The notes: a model not told the origin generated them from the letters alone. A stretch of 28,548 nt of DNA from Pelargonium cotyledonis (GCA_036897625.1 JAYMTA010000449.1:1-28548); one strand, 5' to 3'. Counted from the first letter of the stretch, positions 11,040 through 22,134 are shown. Made by a program: numbers and translations.

Positions 11040-11372
11040 TGTGTGACATCTATGCAGCTTAAAAAAAAAGAGCATAGTATACATTAGCCAATATATGTAA
11101 TACAAGACTCTCCAACTTCAAATTTCCAGTTTGTCTTGCATGGTAATGAATCAAGATTTCCAAAATTAGAAACCCAATCTCTTTCTTTCTCTCGTCATAT
11201 TCGAACAGTTACACTCGTAAAGTTTATGTTCGGGTTTCACGATATGTAAGTATCACTATAGACACTCACCGAAACCCGCATCACATTGTCCCCTAATACC
11301 TAACCCTAAAATGAACTGCTTACACCTGTACATTCATAAACATTGGGTAATTTTTTTTTTTTTTTACCTTTG
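10434..11372. other. Intergenic region between pfkB promoter and ALE2-like 3' end
   Basis: No gene recognised. It includes the ALE2-like 3' UTR at its right end and the AG repeat at 10999-11036. The open frame at 10768-10950 has no recognisable domain. Confidence 0.5.
10999..11036. repeat. (AG)19 microsatellite
   Basis: An uninterrupted AG repeat of about 38 bases downstream of the ALE2-like gene. Likely polymorphic in length. Confidence 0.95.
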
Positions 11373-14300
11373 TCATGTCCGAAACCCGTCGTTCCAACGG
11401 AGGAGTCCTCCGTGTTCACTCATACTCCCACTTGACCTGTAAATGGAGGGTTTGCTGCGAACTGTTCTTAGCGGACCTGATCTGTTTCCGTGATTAATTG
11501 GTAAAGACATTCCATTTCCGATCAAACTAGAAGCTGAAAATGGTCTGTTTTCTATATCATCAAGTGGACCCGAGCTATAATCCATAGTGATAAATGAGGA
11601 GGTGTGTCCGTAGAGTAAACGAGGGGTTACATCTCCGCCGTTCCACCAACTGCTATCAGAAGGAGCGAGATCGCATCTGAAGTCAGAGTCGGGAATGGAT
11701 GATTCCCTTTGGCTACAACAGTCTCCGCCAGTCTCGTCTGTGTCATTGGGTATAAGCTTTAGGGCTTGCCCGACTTCGACCATAAATGGCCTGTGAGTAA
11801 CCTCCGGGGGGCCCAACAGGGAAGTTGTGCCGGCCACTTTTGCCATGTCATCGAAGTCGCAGCTTCCAGCCAATGATGGATCGACTAACTGCTCCAAACC
11901 TTCTCTGCTGGTTAGTAGTTGTCGTGCCCAAGTCACCAGATTCTCTTGTCCCGGAGATTGGGACATGTCGACTGGTTTTCGCCCAGAAATTAGTTCGAGC
12001 AACACAACGCCATAACTGTAAACATCACTCTTGACGAGCAGATGGCCTGTCATTGCATACTCGGGAGCAACGTACCTGCAAATCCAAACAATTAAATTTT
12101 GCCAAAATAAATTCAAATGCACCTATGGTCAAAATCTATCGGCATTGCAAGTAAAGCAAAACTCTTCAATGCTATGTGCATAAATAGAGCTAGCAATTTG
12201 GACTCGAATCCAAGGGCACCCGAAACCCGACCTGATTATTTTTCGGGTCGGGTTTACCATGAGAAGTGTGCAGGTTGAGCAACTCGAGCATTTCTATGTA
12301 AACCCGAAACCCACCCCTCTAGCGGGTTGGGTTCAGGGTTAGGGCTTTTCAACTTGAACCGACATGAAGCCCGGTTTGCCAGCATAATATACCGAGGGAC
12401 ATATCATTTAAACAATTTCTAGAATTATGACATATAACTAGTTATACTATATGATTACCCGAATGTTCCCATCACCCGAGTCGATATATGATTACTTCCT
12501 TCAGTTGCTTCCCTTGCCAACCCAAAATCCGAGACCTTGGGAGTGAAGTCACGTTCTAGAAGAACATTACTAGCCTTGAAATCTCGATGAATTACACGAG
12601 GATTAGAATCTTCATGAAGATACGCCAATCCTCTTGCTGCTCCGAGGGCAATCTTCATCCGAGCTTCCCAGTCAAGAGGACCCTTCTTCTTGTCAACACC
12701 TAAAATACCATTCAAATAACATAACAAGTCAATTCATTTCAATGAAAAGGAAGAGGACAATTCAGACAACTTGAGTTCAAAAAACCCACTTCCAGCAAAT
12801 AATATACCATGCAAGTGAGACTCAACGCTGCCATTGGGAACAACTTCATATACCAAGCAACGTGTGCATCTTTCGATACATATACCAATCAATTTTACGA
12901 GATTACGGTGATGCAAACGACTCAGCATCTCAACTTCTGCTATAAATTCACGGTCTCCATTTTGGTTATCCCTATCTCTTGTAAGTAACTTAACAGCTGA
13001 TTCGGTTCCATCATCCATAGTTCCAAGGTAAACACGACCAAATCCTCCTTCACCCAAAATCCTCCTAGAACTGAACTTATCAGTTGCCTTCTCTAGCTCA
13101 GCAAGTGAAAAGGTCCTAACAGAGAGCAGACAAGTAGCCATGGTGGACATGAGAGATGCCGAAGGTGAGCTTGCAATGCTGCTTGATAAGATAGACCCAA
13201 TGCCTGCATTACGGGTCAAAATCCTATCATGCCCACTCAATCTAAAGCATACTAAACAGGACAAGTTAACAAAATCAGCAATCGCCAGTTCAACAATAAT
13301 TTACCCACAAAATAACCTTCTATCAAAAGACGGGGACTAATGAAACAATGTGAGAATTTCTAGCATTGCCCATCTGAAACATCATTGACAAATTGACATG
13401 AAACATGCGAAAATGAAAATAGAAGAGACTAGATTCATGAGAACGTTTCGGCTTCGGCTAGGGTTGTGCATCGGTCTAGAACTGGACCGGTCAGACTGAA
13501 TTTCCCATATTCTTTACATCAAAGACCAGACCGGACCGATAAATTTTAAAAAATGAAAACTATTTTTGAAAGATAAATAATATAATTAGAGATAATGAAG
13601 TGAACAATAAGGAAGTAGGTTGTTCTAAAATTGATATAAAAAATACATTTACTAATGCAATAACTAGAACAATTATTAAAAACAAAAAAATAATCGTGCT
13701 GACCAAACCAAAGTGTTGTACCATGGACCTGACCGAATGGGTTTGGTCCAGTCCCGGTCTGATTGGGTCCAACTTTTCAGTCCAGACCCAACCATGCATA
13801 CCCCTAGCTTTGGCAATAACTTCATTTCTCCCCCAAAAGAGAGCAAACACTAAATAAATATCTAGAGTGTTTAATACATAAACAAGCAATGACATGTTAA
13901 AATTTGGAGGACATAAGAACCATCCTAAACCCAAACAGGTATAGAACAGAGTATGATTCATTATACAAAAGGTTAACGACATTGCATGGCATTTTATTTC
14001 TCTTTTCATTACTTACCTGGTCTTTTGTTTACAGATGACATAGATGAGGGACCAACAGCACTTGACGGTCTTCCAACCTTTCTCCACTTGATAAAGACGG
14101 AAATTGCACCAATAACAACCAGTAAGAGTACAAATGCAGACAAAGCAATGATTGCAATGGTTCTAAGATTCATCTTCTGGTCCTTGTTCTCAGGATCCGC
14201 TGAGATAGGAAGACCTCCAGCACTTCCACTCGGACCACCCATGTAGCCCTCATGTGGCGGTGAAGAAGGAAGCCCTGATAATGACTCTTCCAGTCTCAAC

Positions 14301-17300
14301 CATCACAAAATAAAAAATGGTAAAGCAACAAATAATAGAGGAGAATTAAGGTTTCTACCTGGATAACTGACGTAGACTACTTCATAGTTACCGAAAAGAG
14401 TCATATTTAGAAGCACTTTCTTATGATAAAATCGCTCGTAAGTCAGTAGTGCTGTGGTATTGTCAAACTTCTCCCCTAGTGGAACAAGATTAATATCCAC
14501 TAGCGTTTTTCCTTGATCTTGACTGTCAGCAGTGGCACCCATTATTTTCACTTGACTTTGCTCCATGTAAGTACCTGCTGCAACCTCAATCTCAAGCTCA
14601 TTCATTACTGGAAAAAGAGAAAAAGGGGCTACATCCAGGAGAATCCTGACTTGCATAGGGAGTACGCATCCACAAGGTGAACCAAAGGGAGTTGCAGTAT
14701 ATGGATCCTTACAACTTTGATCGCAACCTGCTAGTGGTTCTGTTGTCAGAATGGAAAAGTAGGTGTATCTCATTTATGTATGTGTGTGTTTGTGTAGAGA
14801 GAGAGAGAGAGAGAGATGGTTGGGTAAAGTAAACCCATATTCTCAAATGTGCATCACCCAAATGACAAGTATATTAATCCAAATAGCGTACACATTCAAA
14901 GGCATAGAGGAATAACGACAAAATTGATATATTTCTTTACTTTCTTTGATACATATAATTATATTGTGAATACTGTTAAAATTTGATTTAATAATGTGGT
15001 CAGAAAAATCATGAAATTCAAGTTTATTCTGTCAAAACCTGCCTGAGGTAAATTGCGTGCACTTATATTTGATGGGATGGACCTCAAGTAAAAATTGACA
15101 GGATAAAACCCCTTTATATCAGATTATATAATGAGCATTTACAAGATTAGAAAAATAAACGTGACATTTAAAACATTACTTTGGTCTTTCGAAGGGGATG
15201 GAGCGACCACAATAGGTTTCGCATGACGATGACGACCACGGTGTCTTGGCAAGGGATTACTGTGAGGAGCAGCAGCTAAAATACAAAAGACCGGATTAGT
15301 TAGAAGATAGTTATCATCAATGTTCTAGAAACATGTTGAATTATGAAGATATATATACCTTGATTAGATGGAGATGGTGCAGGTGCAGGTGCAGTGGATG
15401 GTCCCAAAGAAGGTTTAAACACCGGTGTTTGGCGTAGTCTTGACGAAACATATGACATGGTCATCCAAAATGACCTTCCTGCAAGCATGCAGCAACATTT
15501 TGTGTTATCCACAACTGAAGATTTTCATTAAAAAAATGTTGAATGATACATACAAGTACATAGACTGACAGATTTAATAAAGCATGCATATTATCATTAT
15601 GTATTTTGTAATTCTAGAAAAACTTAAGCAGAAATTTTGAAAATTTGATTACTTCATTAGCATCTTAAATCAAATGTGATTATGTGAATCAAGCAGGGAG
15701 GCTTGGAACATTCATATGAAAATCAAATACTCCTTCCGTCCCAAAAAGAGTGTCATGTTTCTCTTGCATTTTTGTCCCAAAATAAGTGTCTTGTTTCATT
15801 TTCTAGTAAGTTAGTTACGCATGAATTGTTAATAATATCCTTAAAACAAGTTAGTTAGGATCTCTCAAAACATGATCATGAGGATATAATAGTAAACATA
15901 CCACGCTAACTAACTCCTCCTTAATTTTTCTCAAAATAGAAAGGAGAACACTCATTTCGGGACGGAGGGAGTAGATAATATATGTATTTAATGCATAATC
16001 AGGTTAGGGAACCTGATGCTATTAAGTTGGACATATAACTTCACTACCACAATTTATGTATTTGACAAACATTCCTCAATAGATGGACTGATATAGTCCA
16101 AGAAGTAATACACACATAAATAGTTGGAACTTTGAATACAAACTTTAAAGGCACTAGCCATAGACCTGTCTTCTAACATGAGCAGTTGGGGACCCTACAA
16201 ATGCCCTGATATTAAAAAAAGTGATTTGATAATAGGAAGACCAAGTAAAAGATATGAGGCACGGAAAGAGTCCAACATAAATTGATAAACTGAACTTAAG
16301 ATAAGTTGTGTTTAATAGTTTAGTAACCATGTCCACTCTCCTACACATCAAGACTCCATTCAGTAAATCAGTTACAAAATAATTCAACTATAAATATTTG
16401 GATCTTAATCTTAAAAATCTAGTTCTTCTAGCTAAAAAGAAGCATGACTCTCTCTACCGCACAATCAATCTTCTGATTGAAGAGAAATACATTAATTCAT
16501 AAAACTTAATTTCATCTCCACCCCTTAGGGTCTTAAGATTTGGTCGCTGATCAATTTTTTAAATATTGAGGGTTGAGAAGAACAATAAAAACAAAAAAAG
16601 CACAACAACAATTCATTGTAATTCGTTGCACTAAATTGCAAATTTAGCATTCTTACCATGCTCCACTAAGATTTCTCTCGAAGACAATGGCTGTATAGAA
16701 AGAGACAAATGTATGTGCGACAAAAAATGCCCTGAAATACAAGAGTAAGCATGTACTTAGGTTTCATCAATAAGTTGTATAATAGTATTGGCAAGGCGTG
16801 ATAAAAAACACTTCATATGAGAATACAGCAACAATACCTACCTAATCTTTTCCCAACACTTCAAATGAGAAGGAAGGATACAGGTAAATATATGCATCAC
16901 GCTACCAATCTTAAAGCACTAGGTAAAAAAAATCTGTGTATTTCGATTCTTGAACTTTTAAAACTCAGAGAAACACTAGTTGTGGACATTCTTCAGATAG
17001 TACAACTAGTTGGCTATCAATTACTGAAGTACATTTGGACATTCTTCATCTTCAGAGACTATAAAATTATAATTTTCTAAGTCATTTATGGTGAATAATT
17101 TCCATTACAACAATACATATATAATGAAAATTGAAAAATGAGCTTGGCTTAGTGGTTAAAACAATAACTTATGCTTGAGTTCAATACTTGGCTCAAGACA
17201 CACTCTTCTGTATTAGAGGTTGTGGACCACTATTGTGTAGCTTAACCCATTGGGCCAATTTATATTTTAAAAAAATTACATATAACAAATATATTAATTT

Positions 17301-18355
17301 GAAATGCTAAACTATTTTTTAAAGCATATCATATTTGAATCCTCAACTATTTTTTAAATCACTATTGATCAATCTGTCTACTATTTGATGTCAACACTTA
17401 AGTCTATCGTGTGATGATATTTTATTGTTAATTTCACTTCTATTTATACTCATATTTTACACATGCCCTATTGCCCTTGATTAAGAGAGGTTAAGACATG
17501 TGCGAAATATGAGATTAAAGGAAGTGAAAGAAACATACATTCGAGCATGGGTGGGAAGATCAAATAGTTAAAGGATCAACGACGTTCTAACAAGTAGCTT
17601 AGAGATCAAATGTAATATGCATGTATAGTTGGAGAATCATTTATATCTTTAACCTTAATTTAAAACAATTGAAAAAAATTAAGTGAAGTACCATCACTAA
17701 CAACTTATAAAGGTAAATTTCCCTTCTATGAGTAAAGTTTGGCATTCTATACAGCAACTGCAACTCTATACAAACCCAACATGATTGTCTATTTTTGAAA
17801 CCTAAAAATAGTAATAGTATCACAAAATCTGAACTGAAGAGTTCACCTATAAAATTGACAAATTGGCTTGAGTTTTAAGAAAATAAGTGTCAGATAAACA
17901 ACCCTAACTTTTTTTTCAGTACTCACTTTGCTTCCAAACTCCATGCATTCTAGCTAAGTAAGCTAACATACTGACTTAATACTCTGTTTGGTTGCCGAGA
18001 AACATGTGTAGGTACAAAATGAACATTGTATTTGACTAGATTGAGCTTCTAATTCAGATTTTCTCGTTAACCAAACAGCAGCATCATCACACATCGTTCA
18101 CTACTATTCATTAAAAACACTAATACTATCTTGCTTCTAAACTTCTTAGTCCATCAACATACACACTTCAAAATGAGCTTCTATTTCAGATTTTCTCGTT
18201 AACCAAACAGCACTCCAAAAACCTCTTCTTCTGTCTTCTATTTCCGGAAACTAAACAGATTCAAATACAAATAAGTAAGCAGGACAACCAATACCTGAGC
18301 AAGAAGAGCCCAAATCTAGCAGAAACGGCAACAACAGCAGCAGAAGAGTTCGCAT
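11373..18355 (-). CDS. ALE2: ALE2-like receptor-like serine/threonine kinase, 9 exons, 772 aa
   Basis: Membrane receptor kinase related to Arabidopsis ALE2, which acts with ACR4 in epidermal (protoderm) specification. Exons from the start codon: 18355-18295, 16731-16657, 15478-15359, 15275-15180, 14727-14359, 14274-14017, 13203-12808, 12699-12459, 12075-11373; phases agree throughout. Residues 1-18 form a Leu-rich signal peptide. Residues 46-117 are Pro/Ser-rich with an Arg/His tract. The Cys-containing ectodomain (118-240) has [10 protein letters not shown] and [13 protein letters not shown] membrane segment lies at 279-301. The kinase domain has GEGGFGRV (377-384), Lys398, HRDFKASN (496-503), DFGLA (516-520) and YVAPEYA. 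The tail has [10 protein letters not shown] and [13 protein letters not shown], typical of ALE2. Odd points: ESAVK for the usual EVAVK, an extra RD near 403, and an altered stretch at 621-629. MITEs and a SINE sit in its introns. Confidence 0.9.
12185..12386. mobile_element. Diverged hAT-like MITE in ALE2-like intron 8
   Basis: The left end TAGAGCTAGCAATTTGG and the right end TTTGCCAGCAT are imperfect inverted repeats. The inside has CCCGAAACCCGACC and its complement CGGGTCGGGTTTACC, typical of short plant hAT-derived elements. Possible flanks share GCATAA on both sides. Boundaries are approximate. Confidence 0.5.
13459..13806. mobile_element. hAT-like MITE copy A in ALE2-like intron 6 (348 bp)
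   Basis: It starts TAGGGTTGTGCATCGGTC and ends ATGCATACCCCTA, an imperfect terminal inverted repeat. Flanks are GCTTCGGC (13451-13458) and GCTTTGGC (13807-13814), 7 of 8 identical, matching the 8-bp duplication of hAT elements. Internally it has GACCGGTCAGAC, CAGACCGGACCGA and a right arm with GGTCTGATTGGGTCC. The open frames crossing it are by-products of the repeats. Confidence 0.8.
14796..14816. repeat. GA microsatellite
   Basis: A GA repeat of about 21 bases preceded by a TG-rich tract, in the intron upstream of the ALE2-like exon 5. Confidence 0.85.
15730..15971. mobile_element. Stowaway-type MITE in ALE2-like intron 2 (242 bp)
   Basis: The left end is CTCCTTCCGTCCCAAAAAGA and the right end reads GGGACGGAGGGAG. 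The inverted match extends about 25 bases (CTCCNTCCGTCCC followed by GAGTGT). TA dinucleotides flank both sides (15728-15729 and 15972-15973), the target duplication of Tc1/mariner-type Stowaway elements. It has no coding capacity. Intactness of the ends points to a fairly recent copy. Confidence 0.85.
17139..17282 (+). mobile_element. tRNA-derived SINE in ALE2-like intron 1
   Basis: Head AGCTTGGCTTAGTGGTTAAA resembles a tRNA A box region, and GAGTTCAATAC about 33 bases further resembles a B box (GGTTCRANYCC). An unrelated body follows, then an A/T-rich 3' end (17262-17282). This order is that of plant tRNA-related SINEs. It is a different family from the copies at 10320 and 26110. No clear target duplication. 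Confidence 0.55.
18042..18212. repeat. Direct repeat of about 39 bp in ALE2-like intron 1
   Basis: TGAGCTTCTAATTCAGATTT followed by TCTCGTTAACCAAACAGCA at 18042-18080 recurs at 18174-18212 with one difference, TATTTCAG for TAATTCAG. It lies close to the exon 1 donor; function unknown. Confidence 0.8.
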
Positions 18356-19222
18356 TTTCACTCGAAAAACCAAAATTCACCAATATCATTGCCAAGAACC
18401 GAAAGCACCGAGGTCAAGAGCCTCCCCGGAGACTCGCTGGGAGCTTCTAGGGTTGCGGTGGAGCATAGACCTCCGGCAAACCCCTCCACGCCATTGTGAG
18501 CTCCGAGTGAACAATTGCATCGCTAAAACACCTCAAGCACTGAGTCTGCGCGAGTAAACCCTAGGAGAAAAGCGAAGAAACAGACAATGTAGCTCAGGTC
18601 GCTTCCAGATCCATGAATCGCGGCGAAGATCTGGAAAGTGAACTACACAGCAACAATGAAATCTGTGTAAATTTGTGCGATTCGCAGAGAGATCTGAACG
18701 AAGAAGACGAATACAAGAGCGAGATCGTGAAAGTTAACTGAAATGCGAGTGTGAGGTCGGAGAAGAACCAGAGAGTGAGCTCTTTATTGCGAGCTCTGGC
18801 TATGGCTGTTTCTTGCCGATTGACGAAGCTGACGTGATCACTCGCGGGAAGAGCGCGTGGGAGACACGGGCCAATGGATGGGCTTTGATTGCGAAACGAC
18901 ATTGACTCTCTTCCTTTCTCACTTTACTTCTAAGCGAAACGACATTGACCTCTGAACTTTCTTTTTTCTTATTTATTTATTTTTCTCCTGATGTGCATGA
19001 TAAGAGTGATTGACCATTTTGTCTCTTAGATTTGACCACACGTTTTGAGACCAACAAATTCGAAGTAAAAGATAATTTGTTAATATACTTTTTTTTTTTT
19101 TAGTATTTCATTTTGGTTTTTAACCATCTATTTTGTTTCAAATTAGAAAATAATTTTATTTTTTGTTTTAATTTGCTCTCAAGTTATTTATATTTAGTCC
19201 TTTAATTTGTTATTTCATTTTA
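18356..19222. other. Upstream region of the ALE2-like gene
   Basis: Contains the probable 5' leader and promoter. No TATA box was convincingly located. GCGAAACGACATTGACYTCT occurs twice, at 18891 and 18934, a direct repeat with 43-base spacing. The open frame at 18594-18902 has no recognisable domain and is probably chance or leader. Confidence 0.45.
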
Positions 19223-19982
19223 GGGTAATTACAGTTTCCTACTTTATAGTAGACCTTATTTTCAGCTTCATATCCTATACTTTTTTTTTTGTATGTTTTT
19301 CCTACTTTATGATAGACATTCTTTTCAGTTTCATATCCTAAAGTATGCACATCCAGTATTATCAGTTAAATTTAACGGAAAAATTACTGCACATGACCAT
19401 TAAATTTTTTTTGAAAACCCGAAAATGTCTTTACTTTAACTCTTCTTCTTCTTCAAACTAACCTTGCCATAAAGTTCATGAACTCGCTGTAAATCACAAA
19501 TCCAAAAACTCATCTCAGATCTTCACAAAACCCAAAAACCACAAATCCAAAAACCCATCTCAGATTTTCACAAAAGCTACAAATCCAAAAATCCGAAAAC
19601 CACAAATCTATCTCAGATCTTCACAAAAACCACAACTCCATGAACTCATTTTATCAAAAAAAAAAAAAAAATTGGATGTTGTTTGAGATATGGGTCTGAT
19701 TTTGATCGTTGGTGTGGTGGGTGTGTTCAACTTTTAATTTCTTTCCATCTCGCAGGAGGAGGGCGAGAGATCAGAGAGAGAGAGAGAAAAAAAGAGAGAG
19801 AAAAAAAAAAGAGCGAGGTTGAAGATGAAGATGATGGTGAATCCGTCTTTCACCTTTATGTTAAAGGTGTTAGAGATGGAACCTTCCTTGGAAACCATAG
19901 AGTAGGAATAACAATGAAAAAAAAAACATAGAGTATGAAACTGAAAAAAGAGTCTACCATAAGGTAGAAAACTGTAATTACC
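19223..19982. mobile_element. Mutator-like MITE with long terminal inverted repeats (760 bp)
   Basis: The left arm starts GGGTAATTACAGTTTCCTAC and the right arm ends GTAGAAAACTGTAATTACC. Inverted similarity continues for about 75 bases through GTAGAC, TTTTCAG and TTCATA to a T-rich tract. Flanks TATTTCATTTTA (19211-19222) and TATTTATTTTA (19983-19993) look like a target duplication of about 11 bases with one indel. Long arms with a 9-11 bp duplication fit Mutator-like elements. The inside holds purine-rich and TCTTC-rich simple sequence and no transposase. Confidence 0.65.
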
Positions 19983-20035
19983 TATTTATTTTAAATTAGT
20001 CAAATTCATACCAATACTTTCAAATTAGTATAAAG

Positions 20036-20420
20036 GAAAAATTACACGTACCTCCCCTCTTAGATAGACTTATTACACATATCACTTCTAAAGATCATGA
20101 TGTTACTTTTATCACCCCAGAAAATGTCATTTAACGTGTAACACACTTTTTCCATCAAAATTAACGGAATATTCCAAATTTTAAGTCATATGCCCTGCAC
20201 CTGACCACTATATTTTTTGAAATTCTGAAAATATCCTTCACTCTATTACATTCTTCTTTATGAAGAACATGTTTATCATATTCGCCGGAAAATTTATATT
20301 TTTGCCAAAGAATTCATGGTTTTGCCGAAAAATTGATAGTTTCATCGGAAAATTCTCTCTCATCTCTCTCTTCTCTCTCTCTTTTCTCTCTCTTTTCTCT
20401 CTCTCTACTGTAGTAACCGG
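20036..20420. mobile_element. Partial Mutator-like MITE, related to 19223-19982
   Basis: It begins AAATTACACGTACCTCCCCT, similar in plan to the neighbouring element, and shares internal blocks with it: AATTAACGGAA, a CTGACCACTA block versus ATGACCATTA, and TTTTTTGAAA followed by GAAAATNTC. No matching right arm was found, so it is truncated or boundaries are lost. A TCTCTC-rich tract closes it at 20344-20403. Confidence 0.45.
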
Positions 20421-20615
20421 AATCTCAAACTACACAAAACTCTAGAATGCTTCTGAAAATTCAAACAAATCCCACCAAAAATTAACACCCCAAACAAATC
20501 CCACTTTAAAATTAACGAATCCCATTATCTAATTTTCAAAATCAAAATGGATACATATAACAACAAAAATTGAGCATTCGAGATCTAAGAAAAAAACGTC
20601 CAAAGAATTACATAC

Positions 20616-20988
20616 TGTTGAACGCAATTTCGGAGGAAGCCACGACGGCGGTTTGGATGATGGTGGTTTCCTGCCTGGTGAAGGGCTGATCCAACAGCCC
20701 GTACTTCTGTAGCACCACCGTCCACGTCTTCACCATCGCGAATCCGAGCAATCCGGCGGCCACATTTAGCGACGGAATCACACCGGTCGTCAGGTTCAGC
20801 TTGCAGACGATGAAGTTGAACACCACGCTCAATATAAGGCTCGTCACCAGAGCTCTCGCCGTCAACTGCTCCCTCCACGGCGGCACAGACTCGTTTCTGA
20901 ACCCGATCTCCACCGTCCCCTCCGCTTCTTCTTCCTCACCCCCTTTCGACTCACTACGATCATCGTCGTCGTAGCGAGGAAATACCAT
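20616..20988 (-). pseudogene. YSL (oligopeptide transporter family) first exon only
   Basis: The 124 codons from ATG at 20988 match the N-terminus of plant YSL transporters, which move metal-nicotianamine chelates. An acidic tail is followed by [13 protein letters not shown], a first membrane segment, [32 protein letters not shown] and [13 protein letters not shown]. The exon ends at a good donor (GTATGT at 20615). The family has about 650-700 residues with many membrane segments; the rest should lie at lower coordinates on the same strand, but 18900-20615 holds MITEs and simple repeats, then the ALE2-like gene begins. The gene is therefore truncated after exon 1. Two usually constant residues also differ: SSEIAF instead of SSGIAF, and QTAVV instead of QTCVV. 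No internal stop. Confidence 0.85.
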
Positions 20989-21061
20989 TTTTTTTTTTTT
21001 TTATCGATTTTCTGATCTGATCTCTGTTTCTCAGTTGCTCATCTCTTCTTCTGTTTTGTAA

Positions 21062-21069
21062 TTTATATA
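21062..21069 (-). promoter_or_regulatory. TATA box upstream of the YSL exon
   Basis: TATATAAA on the minus strand 74 bases upstream of the YSL start codon, a normal plant position. The exon therefore appears to keep its own core promoter. Confidence 0.5.
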
Positions 21070-21770
21070 AACCAATTTTTCAATTTGCTGCTCCTTAAAA
21101 TATTTGAAATTGTCCCACGAGAATCTATATATAATATTTGTAGAGATATATTTCGATAAAACATTATTCTTATCATCAGCTTGACAGTGAATTAATTCGG
21201 AATATTTGTTGAGGAATTTGAATTCTAGTGGGAAACTGATTTTTATAGTTTTGAGTGACCTGTGAGACTGTTTGATGATATATATTGGCCAATGAGGTTT
21301 TGACACGTGTTAACGATTTATTTGTTGTACACCAAATCTTTTATCTGTACGTGGAACTAGTCAATGAGAATGACAATGTCACGGTAATTATCTTCCTATC
21401 TTGCGCTCAAATTACCATTTTGTCCTTCGCTCATTTTGAGTCGTGAAAACTTTCGCAGGAGAATTTACGATATGCTTAGAGAAGTATTTATTGCAATTGG
21501 TATTCTCGGGTTGATAATGTGTTGTGAAACTTATTCGTTTCTAACCATATAAATCAATAAACAAAATATATAAATGAGAGGTCAGATGAATATGATTTTA
21601 TTACTTTTATTGGTTTCTTACAGATGAGAAAAAGAGCAATATTTAAAGGGCAAGAGGATCATTTGACATAAAATTAGAGCTATAACTTCAGCTTTCTATG
21701 CATTTTAACTCTTGTAACAATAGCATATGACATCATCAATATATAAAACTGTTGGCTTCATAAAAGTGTT
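21070..21770. other. Intergenic, upstream of the YSL exon
   Basis: AT-rich with no recognisable gene or repeat. The 21031-21306 open frame is low-complexity and lacks family motifs. Confidence 0.4.
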
Positions 21771-21771
21771 A

Positions 21772-22134
21772 TCAAAACATGTTTCCGACGAATAAACTGC
21801 TAGTCTTATCGGATGGGGGATTTCCAACCTTAGGGGAATATCCTCTCTTTGACACATCTATTAGACCGTGGGGCTCGAACACAACGGGGAGCTGCCGAAA
21901 GCAAAGAAATATATAAGAAAATGTATTTTCCCCATCTTTATCAATAATTATCAGCACAAACTGTGAAGACTATTTCTTCTTCTGTTCCAATGAAAACCTC
22001 AAACTTTGGAGTCTTTTCACCACCTCTTCAGTGTCTACTGGCAAGTACAGATGAGGAAAAGGTGAAGACACGGGAGGAGCATATGAGCATAAAGGCACTT
22101 CTTCAGTGTCTGATGAAGTTATCGTCCCACTAGG
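21772..22134 (-). other. Open frames just downstream of the COQ2 stop, unassigned
   Basis: The minus-strand frame 22134-21970 (55 codons with stop) reads [54 protein letters not shown], which looks more protein-like than random UTR. The same frame continues beyond its stop, and after an acceptor-like TTTCGGCAG at 21895 gives LPVVFEPHGLIDVSKRGYSP and VGNPPSDKTSSLFVGNMF, ending at 21772. It could be the COQ2 3' UTR by chance, an alternative COQ2 end, or the remnant of another gene. The family is not recognised. Confidence 0.3.

Noticed and set aside
13560-14009. 149-codon open frame with hydrophobic stretches
   Set aside because: It runs through MITE copy A and intron 6 of the ALE2-like gene; the hydrophobic character comes from T-rich sequence.
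17139-17190. Possible tRNA gene
   Set aside because: A- and B-box-like sequences are present but there is no cloverleaf arm complementarity or acceptor stem; a SINE explains it better.
18594-18902. 102-codon minus-strand open frame upstream of the ALE2-like start
   Set aside because: No recognisable motif, and it lies in the expected leader/promoter region; a short upstream frame cannot be excluded but is not supported.
19683-19931. 82-codon plus-strand open frame rich in Glu, Arg and Lys
   Set aside because: It is the translation of GA-rich simple sequence inside the Mutator-like MITE.
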